A stretch of 32,309 bases of DNA, taken from the NCBI GenBank assembly GCA_016789905.1, contig JAEUQC010000185.1, forward strand, positions 1 through 32,309, in the 5' to 3' direction. The DNA is from Bryobacterales bacterium (GTDB taxonomy: Bacteria > Acidobacteriota > Terriglobia > Bryobacterales > Bryobacteraceae). Under the pieces are notes generated by a model, which had not been told where the DNA came from, searched no databases, and worked only from the letters and a program-made list of their open reading frames with translations. The position numbers and the translations under genes are program-made. Positions 32,284 to 32,309 of this stretch are shown in pieces; position 1 is the first letter of the stretch, and every line of letters starts with the position of its first letter.

Positions 32284-32309
32284 ACTCCCAATTGGTTTAG
32301 TTTCAATAC

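Overview
This GC-rich bacterial window looks like an Acidobacteriota chromosome, most likely of the Bryobacterales/Solibacter type. That placement is inferred from gene content: an ECF sigma factor translationally coupled to a Ser/Thr kinase with TPR repeats, a PEP-CTERM protein, a Tat-exported Gfo/Idh/MocA oxidoreductase, and many tightly overlapped small operons. No rRNA or marker gene confirms it.

Layout. 1-870: 5' end of an unknown minus-strand gene, then an intergenic stretch with two diverged REP-like hairpin units. 872-2728: a TIR-like protein converging on a PEP-CTERM protein that carries a putative Cys-Gln thioester domain. 2911-6667: a minus-strand operon of two tandem thymidylate-kinase-like proteins (the second with a Lys-to-Arg Walker A) and an HpcH/HpaI aldolase, divergent from a Ppx/GppA phosphatase. 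6736-13513: mostly plus-strand housekeeping and unknown genes, including an exported barrel-like protein, tRNA-Gln(CUG), two unknown small genes, an SPL-like radical SAM protein, a membrane protein/winged-helix regulator/metallophosphoesterase operon, a lipoprotein and a threonine dehydratase-like enzyme. 13510-14938: a compact membrane protein / DCC thiol-oxidoreductase / TetR operon behind a promoter bracketed by three palindromic operators. 15034-18787: an oxidoreductase / mutarotase-like / amidohydrolase operon. 18846-19592: a pseudo-receiver fused to a DUF3052-like domain.

19805-20560 is a fossil IS21-family transposase with stops and frameshifts. Beside it (20919-23087) lies a seemingly lower-GC accessory patch: a membrane protein divergent from an AraC regulator, a 12-cysteine metallothionein-like peptide, a strong 11-bp hairpin and another membrane protein. 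23335-32131 is a single minus-strand chain of coupled or closely spaced genes: ECF sigma, Ser/Thr kinase, monofunctional transglycosylase MtgA, then formate dehydrogenase FdnG-FdnH-FdnI and FdhE. FdnG is read through an in-frame UGA as selenocysteine, so a standard gene caller would split it. The window ends with an initiator tRNA-Met whose 1-72 position is U-A.

The best candidates for follow-up are the three-operator TetR promoter, the selenocysteine FdnG, the tandem kinase pair facing Ppx/GppA, the thioester-like PEP-CTERM protein and the metallothionein patch beside the IS21 fossil. Functions are read from sequence motifs only; no searches were run.
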